This document shows positions 9,281 to 17,181 of a stretch of DNA of 64,000 bases, piece after piece. The stretch is from UBA6544 sp038131165. GTDB lineage: Bacteria > Pseudomonadota > Alphaproteobacteria > UBA8366. How positions within the stretch are numbered: the first letter of the stretch is position 1; each line of letters opens with the position of its first letter. The notes beneath the pieces were generated by a model. It saw only the letters and a list, made by a program, of their open reading frames with translations, did not search any database and was not told where the DNA came from. Location of the stretch: assembly GCA_038131165.1 (NCBI GenBank), contig JAYPOZ010000003.1, positions 49,942-113,941 of the forward strand. Reading direction: 5' to 3'. The translations under genes were made by a program, and so were the position numbers.

Positions 9281-9302
9281 AAAAGGGCCCGGCGGTTCGG
9301 GC
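9281..9302 (-). terminator. Candidate terminator or attenuator after rpsO
   Basis: On the minus strand GCCCG-AACCGC-CGGGC is followed by CCTTTTCG, about 65 bases after the rpsO stop. The five-bp stem with four U residues is modest, so it is probably a partial terminator that lets some transcription pass into pnp, as in the E. coli rpsO-pnp region. Confidence 0.45.
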
Positions 9303-9330
9303 TGATCGCGCCGTTGCGCGATCCTGTATT

Positions 9331-9348
9331 GTATCGCCTAGGCGATAC
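9331..9348. repeat. Perfect 18-base palindrome between rpsO and pnp
   Basis: GTATCGCCTAGGCGATAC is an exact palindrome 19 bases after the rpsO stop. On the minus strand it is preceded by AAAAAAC and on the plus strand followed by CTCGTTTTTT, so only an antisense transcript would see a terminator. The core CGCCTAGGCG recurs at 27916-27925. Confidence 0.6.
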
Positions 9349-9366
9349 CTCGTTTTTTGCAGAGCG

Positions 9367-9636
9367 TCAGCGCCGCAGTCCAAGCCGTTTGATCAAGGCT
9401 TCATAACGCGACTGTTCCTGACGTTTCAGATAGTCCAGCAACCGACGGCGCTGACCAACCATAATCAACAATCCGCGACGCGAGTGAAAATCCTTCTTAT
9501 GGATCTTCATGTGCTCCGTCAGGTTGTTGATGCGTTCCGTCAGAATGGCGACCTGCACGTCGGCAGAACCGGTATCACCGGCGGTCGTAGCGAACTCCTT
9601 TATGAGTTCTTCTTTGCGTTCAGCTGTAATCGACAT
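9367..9636 (-). CDS. rpsO: 30S ribosomal protein S15
   Basis: Primary 16S rRNA-binding protein of the small-subunit platform. It has 89 residues, exactly the usual length, starting MSITAERKEELIKEFA, with the conserved GSADVQVAILTERI and RRGLLIMVGQRRRLLDYL segments and the tail YEALIKRLGLRR. I chose ATG 9636 rather than a TTG four codons upstream because GGAG lies 6 bases before this ATG and the upstream residues are part of that ribosome-binding site. It follows truB by 17 bases and precedes pnp, the order found across Proteobacteria. Confidence 0.98.
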   Translation of the reverse strand: MSITAERKEELIKEFATTAGDTGSADVQVAILTERINNLTEHMKIHKKDFHSRRGLLIMVGQRRRLLDYLKRQEQSRYEALIKRLGLRR

Positions 9637-9653
9637 CGTATACTCCAATCCTG

Positions 9654-10583
9654 CTAAAGGTTCAGGACCCGGACCGGTCGGACTTCACCGGCACTGTAGC
9701 GCGAAAGCGCCACTGGCCTGCCCATTGCGGTCGCGAGAACCGTTTCGCCGTCCGCGAACGCCGAAATGCGTTCGAGATCGACCTTCCGAATCAGGGAGAC
9801 CGCCTGTCCATTTCGCAGTCGGCCCGCCTCTTGCTCCGTCAAGGCCAACGCCGGGATGTCGTCCAGCGGGGTCTCGACGGGTAACAAACAATCGGAAGCG
9901 GCGGGACTTTGCCCATTTGCGGCCAATTCGTCCAGCGAAATCGCATGGCTTTCTTCGAAGGGGCCGACCGCTGTCCGCCGCAATTCGACAAGATGACCGA
10001 CCGTCCCGAGGCTGAGGGCAAGATCGCGCGCCAAACCGCGCATATACGCCCCTTTTCCGCTGACTACCGAAAAGATCGCGTGATCGGCATCGCAGACTTC
10101 ATCCAGTTCGAACCGGTCGACGCGGATCGCCTGGGGGGCGAGCGTCACATCCTCGCCGCGACGAGCAAGATCGTAGGCTCTTTGCCCATCCACCTTTTTG
10201 GCGGAATAGATCGGTGGTACCTGCTGGATGACTCCGCGAAAAGCCGGCAGAGCCGCCACAATCGCCGCTTCGCTCGGACGGAGGGCGCATTCTTCGATCA
10301 CCTCGCCCTCGCGGTCGTCCGTCGCCGTGGCGAACCCCCAGCGCAAGGTGAAGCGATAGCGTTTCGTCGTGTCGACAACATAGGGGAGCGTTTTCGTCGC
10401 TTCGCCCAAAGCGACCGGCAGGACCCCGGTCGCCATGGGGTCCAATGTCCCAGCGTGGCCGGCCTTGTTCGCGTCCAGCAGCCTGCGGACAGCGCCGACA
10501 GCGGACGTCGATGTCATTCCGCTGGGCTTATCCAGGATGATCCAGCCGTTGACCGCCTTGCCGGATTTTCTACGTCGTCCCAT
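9654..10583 (-). CDS. truB: tRNA pseudouridine(55) synthase TruB
   Basis: Makes pseudouridine at position 55 in the T-loop of tRNAs. It has 309 residues. The catalytic aspartate is in GHAGTLDPMATGVLP near residue 48; other landmarks are GWIILDKPSGMTS at the N-terminus, the tyrosine in VVDTTKRYR and a C-terminal PUA-like segment ending EVRPVRVLNL. The open frame runs further upstream, but ATG 10583 (MGRRRKSGKAVNGW) fits the family and sits inside the last codons of rbfA (14-base overlap), so translation is probably coupled to rbfA. Confidence 0.97.
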   Translation of the reverse strand: MGRRRKSGKAVNGWIILDKPSGMTSTSAVGAVRRLLDANKAGHAGTLDPMATGVLPVALGEATKTLPYVVDTTKRYRFTLRWGFATATDDREGEVIEECALRPSEAAIVAALPAFRGVIQQVPPIYSAKKVDGQRAYDLARRGEDVTLAPQAIRVDRFELDEVCDADHAIFSVVSGKGAYMRGLARDLALSLGTVGHLVELRRTAVGPFEESHAISLDELAANGQSPAASDCLLPVETPLDDIPALALTEQEAGRLRNGQAVSLIRKVDLERISAFADGETVLATAMGRPVALSRYSAGEVRPVRVLNL

Positions 10584-10974
10584 CGTCCGGTCCGTCGCCG
10601 GAAAGATCGCGCGCAACCTCGGGTTTCCGAAGCAGGCTATCGATCTTCGAGGCATACTCAAAGCGATCGTCGAATTCGAAAGAAAGGCGCGGCGTGAACT
10701 TCAGTCGAATCCGCCGACCGATCTCGCTTTGAAGAAAACGGGCTGCACGGCCCAGCGCTTCGAGTGTCTTCGGGTCCGCTTCTCCGCCCAGCGGCGTCAG
10801 GAATACGGTCGCCCGTTTTAAATCCGGACTCGCGCGGACTTCGGTGACGGTAAACATCCGTCCGCTCAACTCCGGGTCGCGCAACGTCCCGCGCCCGAGA
10901 ATTTCGGCCAGCGCGTGACGCAGTTCTTCGCCAACCCGGAGTTGACGAACGCTCGGTTCCTTATGCTTTGCCAT
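10570..10974 (-). CDS. rbfA: 30S ribosome-binding factor A
   Basis: Late assembly factor that binds the 16S rRNA 5' helix region of immature 30S subunits; important in the cold. It has 134 residues with a type II KH-like fold. Visible segments are PSVRQLRVGEELRHALAEIL, the internal TVTEVRASPDLKRATVFLTPLGG and RLSFEFDDRFEYASKIDSLL. ATG 10974 (MAKHKEPSVRQ) was chosen; an upstream extension of 50 residues is low-complexity and overlaps infB. It lies 31 bases after infB and overlaps truB. Confidence 0.96.
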   Translation of the reverse strand: MAKHKEPSVRQLRVGEELRHALAEILGRGTLRDPELSGRMFTVTEVRASPDLKRATVFLTPLGGEADPKTLEALGRAARFLQSEIGRRIRLKFTPRLSFEFDDRFEYASKIDSLLRKPEVARDLSGDGPDDGTT

Positions 10975-11005
10975 GTTCGTCTCGCACGCGCCAGCGGCGC
11001 GGTCG

Positions 11006-13555
11006 TTAGAGGCTTCGGGCGATTTCCTCGGACTCGAAGCATTCAATGACGTCGCCGGTCTTGATATCGTCGTAGTTCTCGAAGGCGATACCGCATTCGT
11101 AGCCCTGCTGTACCTCGCGGACATCGTCCTTAAACCGGCGCAGGGATTTCAGACTGCCTTCGAAAATCACCACATCGTCGCGGAGCAAACGCACCTTATT
11201 GCCACGCTTGAACATGCCTTCCGTCACCATGCAGCCAGCCGCTTTGCCGGCGCGCGAGACGCTGAAGACTTCGCGCACTTCGGCGTAGCCAATCTGGCGT
11301 TCACGGATTTCCGGCGCCAGCAGGCCTTCCATCAGCTGTTTCATGTCGTCGATGACGTTATAGATGATCGAGTAGTAGCGGATGTCGACGTGATCCTGTT
11401 GCGCCAATTCACGGGCTTGCGGGTTCGCCCGCACGTTGAATCCGATGACGAGGCCGCCGGCGGATTTCGCCAGAATGATATCGGATTCGGTAATGCCGCC
11501 GACCGCACTGTGCATGACCCGCACCTTGACTTCGTCTGTCGACAGTTTCTCTAGCGATCCGACAATCGCCTCGATCGATCCCTGGACATCACCCCGGATA
11601 ATAACCGGTAGTTCTTGCGTCTCGCCCGCCTTAATCTGGTCGAACATTTGCTCGAGGGTGCCCCGGCCGCTTACCGCAAGCGCCTTTTGCCGCTCAGCGC
11701 GTTGCCGGTAATCGGTAATTTCACGGGCCCGGGCCTCATCCTCGACCGCAACAAACTCGTCGCCCGCCAAGGGCGCACCTTGCAGGCCCAGAACTTCGAC
11801 AGGTTCGGACGGTCCAGCCGATTTAATCGGCTGTCCGCGGTCGTCGACCAGGGCGCGCACGCGGCCCCACTCGCTGCCGGCGATAAAGACATCGCCCTGA
11901 TTTAACGTGCCCTTCTGGACCAAGACCGTCGCCACGACGCCGCGGCCGCGTTCCAGCTTCGCATCAATGACGGCACCCTGCGCCAAGCGGTTCGGGTTGC
12001 TCTTGAGTTCCAGGATCTCGGCCTGCAGGAGGATGGCCTCCTCCAGTTTATCGAGGTTTTGGCGCTCGATCGCCGACACCTCGACATCCAGGACATCGCC
12101 GCCGAGTTTCTCGACCACGATTTCGTGACTCAGGAGTTCGTTCCGAACACGGTCCGGATTCGCGTCGGGCCGATCAATCTTATTGATCGCAATGATAATC
12201 GGAACCCCTGCGGCCTTAGCGTGGTTGAGCGCTTCGATGGTTTGCGGCTGCACACCGTCGTCAGCGGCAACTACGAGAATCACGATATCGGTCACCTGCG
12301 AGCCGCGCGAGCGCATGGCCGTGAAGGCCTCGTGCCCCGGCGTATCGATAAAGGTTATCCGTTGTCCTTCGGACAGATCGATCTGGTAGGCGCCGATGTG
12401 TTGGGTGATCCCTCCGGCTTCGCCGCCCGCCACATCCGTGGAGCGCAACGCGTCCAACAGCGATGTCTTGCCGTGATCGACATGGCCCATGACGGCCACC
12501 ACAGGGGGGCGCGGCACCATATCCTCCTCGCGGTCTTCCTCCCCTTCGATACCGATCTCGACATCCGCCTCCGAGACGAGCTTCGCCTTGTGGCCGAAAT
12601 CGGCGACGATCAGTTCCGCCGTGTCCGCGTCGATGACTTGGTTGACATTTGCCATGATGTCGAGACGCATCAGCGCCTTGATGACATCGATACCCCGTAC
12701 CGCCATCCGATTCGCCAGATCGGACACCGTGATCGTTTCCGGAATTACGACTTCGCGCACGACCTTTTGTACCTCGCCACTATCGCGCTGTTCCTTGGCG
12801 CGTTGCCGTTCACGCTCGCGGGCTCGACGAACCGCCGCCAAACTCCTCACGCGATCTTCTTCGACCCCATCGGCCTCATCCAAAGCCTGGGTGATCGTTA
12901 ATTTCCTGTCGCGCCGCTTGGGCTCGTTCCGCGACCGTGGAGCAGGCTTCTCGGCGTCAGTGCGGCCCGGACGGCGCGCCGTCGCGGGGGTGCTCTCTTC
13001 GGGCGTATCTTTTCTGGCTTCCGTTCGGACGGCTTCCATGCGCTTCTGTCGCGCCGGCGCCTCCTCGGGCGGCAATACCGCGATCTCCGGCTCTTCCACG
13101 GGAGCCGGTTCGTCCTTGGCCTCCGCTTCGGCCGCTTCGGCTGCGGCGCGCTTGGCTTCCTCTTCCGCAAGCCTTGCCGCCTCTGCCGCTTCCGCTTCGC
13201 GTTTCTTGATCTTTTCGAGCTCTTCAAGCTGACGTTTTTCTTCGTCATGGACGGCGCCCCGCAGCGCCCGCATCCGGGCTGCGCGTTCTTCTTCCGTCAG
13301 ATTTCCAAGCTCCTGGGCCGTGGCTTGTTCCAAAGCAGAAATATCTGGCGCCTGTGCGTTTTCGCTAACAGCGCGCATGTTTCCGCCGGCACCGCGTTCG
13401 AACGTGCGCTTCTTCTTCACTTCGACCGTAACGGCTTTGGTGCGGCCATGACTGAAGCTTTGTCGGACCTGACCGGTCTCGACCGTCTTCTTGAGCTCCA
13501 ATCGCCCAGGCCGACGGAGCGTCAGTTTGCCGTCTTGCTCATTCTCTTGCGTCAT
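11006..13555 (-). CDS. infB: Translation initiation factor IF-2
   Basis: GTPase that brings fMet-tRNA to the 30S subunit and promotes subunit joining. It has 849 residues. The N-terminal 340 residues are charged and partly Ala/Glu-rich (about 120-180, likely helical) and include the IF2-associated domain LTLRRPGRLELKKTVETG. The G domain starts near residue 356 with GHVDHGKTSLLD, then DTPGHEAF and NKIDRPDAN; domains II to IV follow with the C-terminal fMet-tRNA-binding domain. The ATG overlaps the ylxR-like stop codon as ATGA. Confidence 0.98.
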   Translation of the reverse strand: MTQENEQDGKLTLRRPGRLELKKTVETGQVRQSFSHGRTKAVTVEVKKKRTFERGAGGNMRAVSENAQAPDISALEQATAQELGNLTEEERAARMRALRGAVHDEEKRQLEELEKIKKREAEAAEAARLAEEEAKRAAAEAAEAEAKDEPAPVEEPEIAVLPPEEAPARQKRMEAVRTEARKDTPEESTPATARRPGRTDAEKPAPRSRNEPKRRDRKLTITQALDEADGVEEDRVRSLAAVRRARERERQRAKEQRDSGEVQKVVREVVIPETITVSDLANRMAVRGIDVIKALMRLDIMANVNQVIDADTAELIVADFGHKAKLVSEADVEIGIEGEEDREEDMVPRPPVVAVMGHVDHGKTSLLDALRSTDVAGGEAGGITQHIGAYQIDLSEGQRITFIDTPGHEAFTAMRSRGSQVTDIVILVVAADDGVQPQTIEALNHAKAAGVPIIIAINKIDRPDANPDRVRNELLSHEIVVEKLGGDVLDVEVSAIERQNLDKLEEAILLQAEILELKSNPNRLAQGAVIDAKLERGRGVVATVLVQKGTLNQGDVFIAGSEWGRVRALVDDRGQPIKSAGPSEPVEVLGLQGAPLAGDEFVAVEDEARAREITDYRQRAERQKALAVSGRGTLEQMFDQIKAGETQELPVIIRGDVQGSIEAIVGSLEKLSTDEVKVRVMHSAVGGITESDIILAKSAGGLVIGFNVRANPQARELAQQDHVDIRYYSIIYNVIDDMKQLMEGLLAPEIRERQIGYAEVREVFSVSRAGKAAGCMVTEGMFKRGNKVRLLRDDVVIFEGSLKSLRRFKDDVREVQQGYECGIAFENYDDIKTGDVIECFESEEIARSL

Positions 13556-14172
13556 TCGTCACCCCATTCACCGCCTGCCGACCGAAATCCTTCCAGTCGC
13601 CGCGCTTCTATACCTAACTTGCTTGCGAGACCGCCACGGGCCAGTACGACATGCACGGTCCGCTCTCGTCCGAAAGCAGCGCCCAGTTCGTCGGCCCTTA
13701 GAACATCTACCACGGAGATACTGTCTGCAAGCGACTCCATTTTTCTGCGCGTACCTATGGCACCGTCAGATGCCTCGACCAGCACGGCGGCGCTGCCATT
13801 CCGCAGCCAGGCCTGCGCCTTCTCGAAACCGGCAACAGCTTGACCTGCGCGCCGCGCGAGCCCGATCAGATCGACGCATCGCTTCGCCAACAACCGCTCG
13901 ACTTGATCGGCAAGACCGTCCGATACCGCGACGGATTGGCGCGCCGCGCGGGCAAAACGTCCCTTTGCAGCCGCCGTCCCAATTGCTTCTCGATCAGACC
14001 TTACCCAAAGACCTCGACCCGGAAGTTTTCCGAGAAGATCCGGCACAATGGCCCCATCCGGCCCGACGATAAAGCGAATGCCGTCGACCACCGCCAAGCT
14101 CTCGCCACTGACGATGCACTTGCGGTTACCATTGGTTCCGCCGTCTGAAATCTTCGTCGTCTCGGCCAACAT
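13552..14172 (-). CDS. YlxR (DUF448) and L7Ae-like two-domain RNA-binding protein
   Basis: Probable RNA-binding protein of the nusA operon. It has 206 residues: a YlxR domain at about 15-85 (NRKCIVSGESL, then LPGRGLWVRSDREAI) and an L7Ae/ribosomal protein-like domain at about 95-180 (LIGLARRAGQAVAGFEKA). The fusion of these two domains is usual in Alphaproteobacteria, while Firmicutes carry them as separate ylxR and ylxQ genes. The molecular role is not established here; operon position suggests ribosome or RNase P-related work. It starts 18 bases after nusA and overlaps infB by 4 bases. Confidence 0.92.
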   Translation of the reverse strand: MLAETTKISDGGTNGNRKCIVSGESLAVVDGIRFIVGPDGAIVPDLLGKLPGRGLWVRSDREAIGTAAAKGRFARAARQSVAVSDGLADQVERLLAKRCVDLIGLARRAGQAVAGFEKAQAWLRNGSAAVLVEASDGAIGTRRKMESLADSISVVDVLRADELGAAFGRERTVHVVLARGGLASKLGIEARRLEGFRSAGGEWGDE

Positions 14173-14190
14173 TACGTCCGTTTGTACTCT

Positions 14191-15795
14191 CTAGATCGTT
14201 TCGTCCGGGGCACTTGCCGCAGCTTCTGCTTCCGCTTCCGCGGCCTTTGCCGCCTCTGCTTCCGCCAGCTCCTCCGCGGTAAACCAGCCGGCGGCAATTC
14301 TCGCGGTCATAATGAGATCGTTCGCGGCGTCCATGCTCAAACCAAAGCCGCGCAAATAACCTTCTTCCGAGTCGGTCAACTCATCCCCGGCAAGATCCGC
14401 AAAATCCTCAAGCGTTTTCACGCCTCGCTCGCCGAGCGCAATCAACATTGCATCGTTCAATCCGTCGACATTCGCCAAGGCGTCCTCGATTCCTAGCGCC
14501 CGACGCTCTTCGGCCAGCCGCGACGTTTCGGCCTCCAGGAAGTCCCGCGCGCGCGCCTGAAGTTCCTGTGCGATTTCATCCTCGAACCCTTCAATCACCA
14601 TCAAATCTTCGAGCGGCACGAAAGCCACTTCTTCGACACTCGAAAAGCCCTCGGTGACCAACAAGTGGGCCAAAACGTCGTCGACATCCAAAGCCGTCAT
14701 AAAGCGCTCGCTGCGCACCCGGCGTTCTTGCTGACGGCGCTCGCTTTCCTCGTCTTCGGTGAGGATATCAATTTCCCATCCAGTCAGCATTGAGGCCAAG
14801 CGGACATTCTGACCGCGGCGGCCGATCGCCAGACTCAGTTGCTCGTCCGGCACGACGACTTCGATCTTGCCCGCATCTTCGTCCAGGACGACTTTCGCCA
14901 CTTCTGCCGGCGCCAGTGCATTCACCACAAACGTTGCGGGATCCATCGACCAGGGAATGATATCAATCTTCTCGCCTTGCAGCTCCGCTACCACGGCTTG
15001 AACGCGGCTGCCACGCATACCGACACAGGCACCAACGGGATCAATGCTGGAGTCGTTCGACATCACAGCGATTTTCGCACGGCTTCCCGGGTCCCGGGCC
15101 ACGGCCTTAATCTCGATGATCCCGTCGTAAATCTCCGGCACTTCCTGGCTAAACAGTTTCGTCATGAACACCGGATGAGCCCGGGAGAGAAAAATCTGCG
15201 GACCCCGCATCTCACGTCGGACATCGTAGATATAAGCGCGAACCCGGTCGCCGCGCCGGAAACTCTCGCGCGGCAACAATTCCTCGCGGCGCAATACGGC
15301 CTCCGCACGCCCCAAATCGACCGTGACATTGCCGAATTCAATCCGCTTTACGAGGCCGTTGACGATCTCGCCGGCGCGGTCCTTGTACTCTTCGTACTGA
15401 CGCTCGCGCTCGGCTTCGCGCACCTTCTGGACGATTACTTGTTTCGCTGTTTGCGCGGCAATACGGCCAAAATCGATCGGCGGCAGCGGATCGACGATAA
15501 ACTCGCCGACAACGGCATCCTTCTTGCGGCGATGTGCTTCGTCGAGAGTCACCTGGGTCGTTTCATTCTCGATCTCTTCGACGACTTCGATATACCGCGC
15601 GAGGCTGATTTCGCCGGAGCGGCGGTCGATTACCGCGCGAATATCGTGCTCCTGCCCATATTTCGAACGGCCTGCCTTCTGAATGGCTTGCTCCATCGCT
15701 TCCAATACCTGTTCGCGATCGATTGCTTTCTCGCGCGCCACAGCATCGGCAACTTGAAGAAGCTCGGTCTTCTGAACAACGGCTGTTTCCACCAT
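14191..15795 (-). CDS. nusA: Transcription termination/antitermination factor NusA
   Basis: RNA polymerase-associated factor acting in pausing, termination and rRNA antitermination. It has 534 residues. The N-terminal RNAP-binding domain spans about 1-125, the S1 domain about 130-200 and two KH domains about 225-345 (VGACVGMRGSRVQAVVAEL; LAIGRRGQNVRLA). Two helix-hairpin-helix repeats follow in the C-terminal 180 residues, ending in an Ala/Glu-rich acidic tail. ATG 15795 is 3 bases after the rimP stop, so the pair is translationally coupled. Confidence 0.98.
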   Translation of the reverse strand: MVETAVVQKTELLQVADAVAREKAIDREQVLEAMEQAIQKAGRSKYGQEHDIRAVIDRRSGEISLARYIEVVEEIENETTQVTLDEAHRRKKDAVVGEFIVDPLPPIDFGRIAAQTAKQVIVQKVREAERERQYEEYKDRAGEIVNGLVKRIEFGNVTVDLGRAEAVLRREELLPRESFRRGDRVRAYIYDVRREMRGPQIFLSRAHPVFMTKLFSQEVPEIYDGIIEIKAVARDPGSRAKIAVMSNDSSIDPVGACVGMRGSRVQAVVAELQGEKIDIIPWSMDPATFVVNALAPAEVAKVVLDEDAGKIEVVVPDEQLSLAIGRRGQNVRLASMLTGWEIDILTEDEESERRQQERRVRSERFMTALDVDDVLAHLLVTEGFSSVEEVAFVPLEDLMVIEGFEDEIAQELQARARDFLEAETSRLAEERRALGIEDALANVDGLNDAMLIALGERGVKTLEDFADLAGDELTDSEEGYLRGFGLSMDAANDLIMTARIAAGWFTAEELAEAEAAKAAEAEAEAAASAPDETI

Positions 15796-15798
15796 ATC

Positions 15799-16308
15799 CT
15801 ACGCTCGCCCTTGCTTGAGTGCGTCGGCCGAACCAGCCGCCAACAGCTCATCAGTGATTACCAGTTTAGCGTTGTCGATCTCATCGAACGGCAGCGCCGC
15901 AGTCCCATCTTCGGTTACGATCGTCACCACGGCATCGGCGCAACCAGCCAATACTCCGCGGTAGCGCCGCCGGCCGTTCAACGATTCCCGCAACTCGATT
16001 TTCGCTTCAAGTCCCGCAAATCTCTCAAAATCGTTTGGCCTAACCAATGGCCGATCCAGTCCCGGGGAACTGACTTCCAACGTATAGGCCCCCGAAATCG
16101 GATCCTCGACATCCAATATCGCGGATACGGTCCGGCTGATTGCCGCGCAATCTTCGACTGTCATGGCACGTTCATCGAGTCGTTCCGCCATGATCTGCAA
16201 TGTCGGCCGCGCGGTGCCCATCAACTTAACACGCACCACCTCGTAGCCCAATCCGGTCAGCGACGGCGCAATCAACGCCTCGACTGCCTCCATTCGCGAT
16301 CTACTCAT
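15799..16308 (-). CDS. rimP: Ribosome maturation factor RimP
   Basis: Needed for maturation of 30S subunits. About 169 residues, normal for the family. The N-terminal domain has LGYEVVRVKLMG and the central conserved motif is YTLEVSSPGLDRPL near residues 75-90, followed by an Sm-like C-terminal domain. ATG 16308 (MSRSRMEAVEAL) is the chosen start; TTG 16317 and ATG 16293 are also in frame, and GGTGGAG touches the chosen ATG too closely, so the start is uncertain. It is the first gene of the rimP-to-pnp operon, directly behind a terminator-like hairpin. Confidence 0.95.
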   Translation of the reverse strand: MSRSRMEAVEALIAPSLTGLGYEVVRVKLMGTARPTLQIMAERLDERAMTVEDCAAISRTVSAILDVEDPISGAYTLEVSSPGLDRPLVRPNDFERFAGLEAKIELRESLNGRRRYRGVLAGCADAVVTIVTEDGTAALPFDEIDNAKLVITDELLAAGSADALKQGRA

Positions 16309-16319
16309 CTCCACCAACT

Positions 16320-16345
16320 AAAAAGGGCGGGCGCATGGCCCACCC
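16320..16345 (-). terminator. Terminator or attenuator hairpin immediately upstream of rimP
   Basis: On the minus strand GGGTGGGC-CATGC-GCCCGCCC forms an 8-bp stem (one G-U pair) followed at once by TTTTTAG. It ends only about 11 bases before the rimP ATG. It may terminate the metK-trmB transcript or regulate read-through into rimP-nusA-infB. A candidate promoter (TTGTAT, 17 bases, TACAAA) at 16430-16402 lies upstream of it. Confidence 0.75.
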
Positions 16346-16401
16346 ATTACAAACAGTACTACGAGACCATCGCTATACCGTATGGGATTTATTTGAGAGT
16401 T

Positions 16402-16430
16402 TTTGTAAGGGATTTGCCCACTACATACAA
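16402..16430 (-). promoter_or_regulatory. Candidate promoter for the rimP-nusA operon
   Basis: Minus-strand TTGTAT (16430-16425) and TACAAA (16407-16402) are separated by exactly 17 bases in the 120-base AT-richer gap between trmB and rimP. A transcript from here would have a leader of about 75 bases reaching the hairpin at 16345-16320. This is a match by eye and moderate only. Confidence 0.4.
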
Positions 16431-16437
16431 GGGTTTT

Positions 16438-17160
16438 CTAGGTTTTCCCCGCCATCGGCGACCGCGGGCGGCGGCGAAATCCGAGGTAGGCGCAGTCCTT
16501 TCCCGCGGCCAGCGCTTTTTCTTCATAGCGGGTCGGCGGCCAATCGGCGGGCCGCTCTCGCCAATCACGCGCCTCGGTCGCCATCCATTCGAAGTCGGGA
16601 TGCGATCTCACATGAAACAACGTCCACCGGACATAGCCCATTTCGTCGCTGGCAATGCGCAGTTCCGCGCCATCCGCCATGATGCGGGACAACAGATCGA
16701 GGTTCTCCGGACAAACGAACCGCCGATAGGCATGACGGTTCTTCGGCCAAGGGTCTGGAAATAAAACGAAGACACGCTCAAGACTCGCCGTCGAAATCCA
16801 GTCCAGCAGCAATCGGGCATCGTCGGGAAAAATCCGGATATTATCGATTCGCTCTTCGTCGATGGCTGTCAATAACCGCGCAATGCCGTTGATATAGGGC
16901 TCGCAACCGATGAAACCGACATTCGGGTTTGCCTGGGCCTGCGCCGCGATATGCTCGCCCGCACCAAACCCCACTTCCAGCCAACAGGATTGCGGAGGAG
17001 TGGTGAAGACCGTGGACGGATCGAGCGACTCGTCCGGCAGCGCAATAGTGAGACGGGGCAGGAGCTCGCGCACCAGGCGCTCCCGGCCGGCACGTAACCG
17101 CCGACCGTGCCTGCGGCCGTAAAACCGCCGGACGGAAAGGTCGCCATCAGCCATTTTCAT
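16438..17160 (-). CDS. trmB: tRNA (guanine-N7)-methyltransferase
   Basis: SAM-dependent enzyme that methylates G46 in the variable loop of tRNAs. It has 240 residues from ATG 17160, or 238 from ATG 17154, which has better spacing after GAGAGG. The SAM-binding motif is WLEVGFGAGEHIAAQA near residue 60, then FIGCEPYINGIA and the catalytic-region motif VFVLFPDPWPKNRHAYRR near 130. The C-terminal segment RYEEKALAAGKDCAYLGFRRRP is family-typical. It starts 21 bases after metK, so it uses and is co-transcribed with the SAM-producing enzyme. Confidence 0.96.
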   Translation of the reverse strand: MKMADGDLSVRRFYGRRHGRRLRAGRERLVRELLPRLTIALPDESLDPSTVFTTPPQSCWLEVGFGAGEHIAAQAQANPNVGFIGCEPYINGIARLLTAIDEERIDNIRIFPDDARLLLDWISTASLERVFVLFPDPWPKNRHAYRRFVCPENLDLLSRIMADGAELRIASDEMGYVRWTLFHVRSHPDFEWMATEARDWRERPADWPPTRYEEKALAAGKDCAYLGFRRRPRSPMAGKT

Positions 17161-17181
17161 GGCCTCTCAGGGACGGTCGGA

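Noticed and set aside
16318..16437. tRNA gene in front of rimP, as metY in E. coli
   Set aside because: The segment has no acceptor-stem or T-loop pattern; it fits a promoter plus hairpin better.
14839..16764. Long open frame (641 codons) on the plus strand opposite nusA, rimP and trmB
   Set aside because: It is the antisense shadow of three certain genes in G+C-rich DNA and has no recognisable domain.
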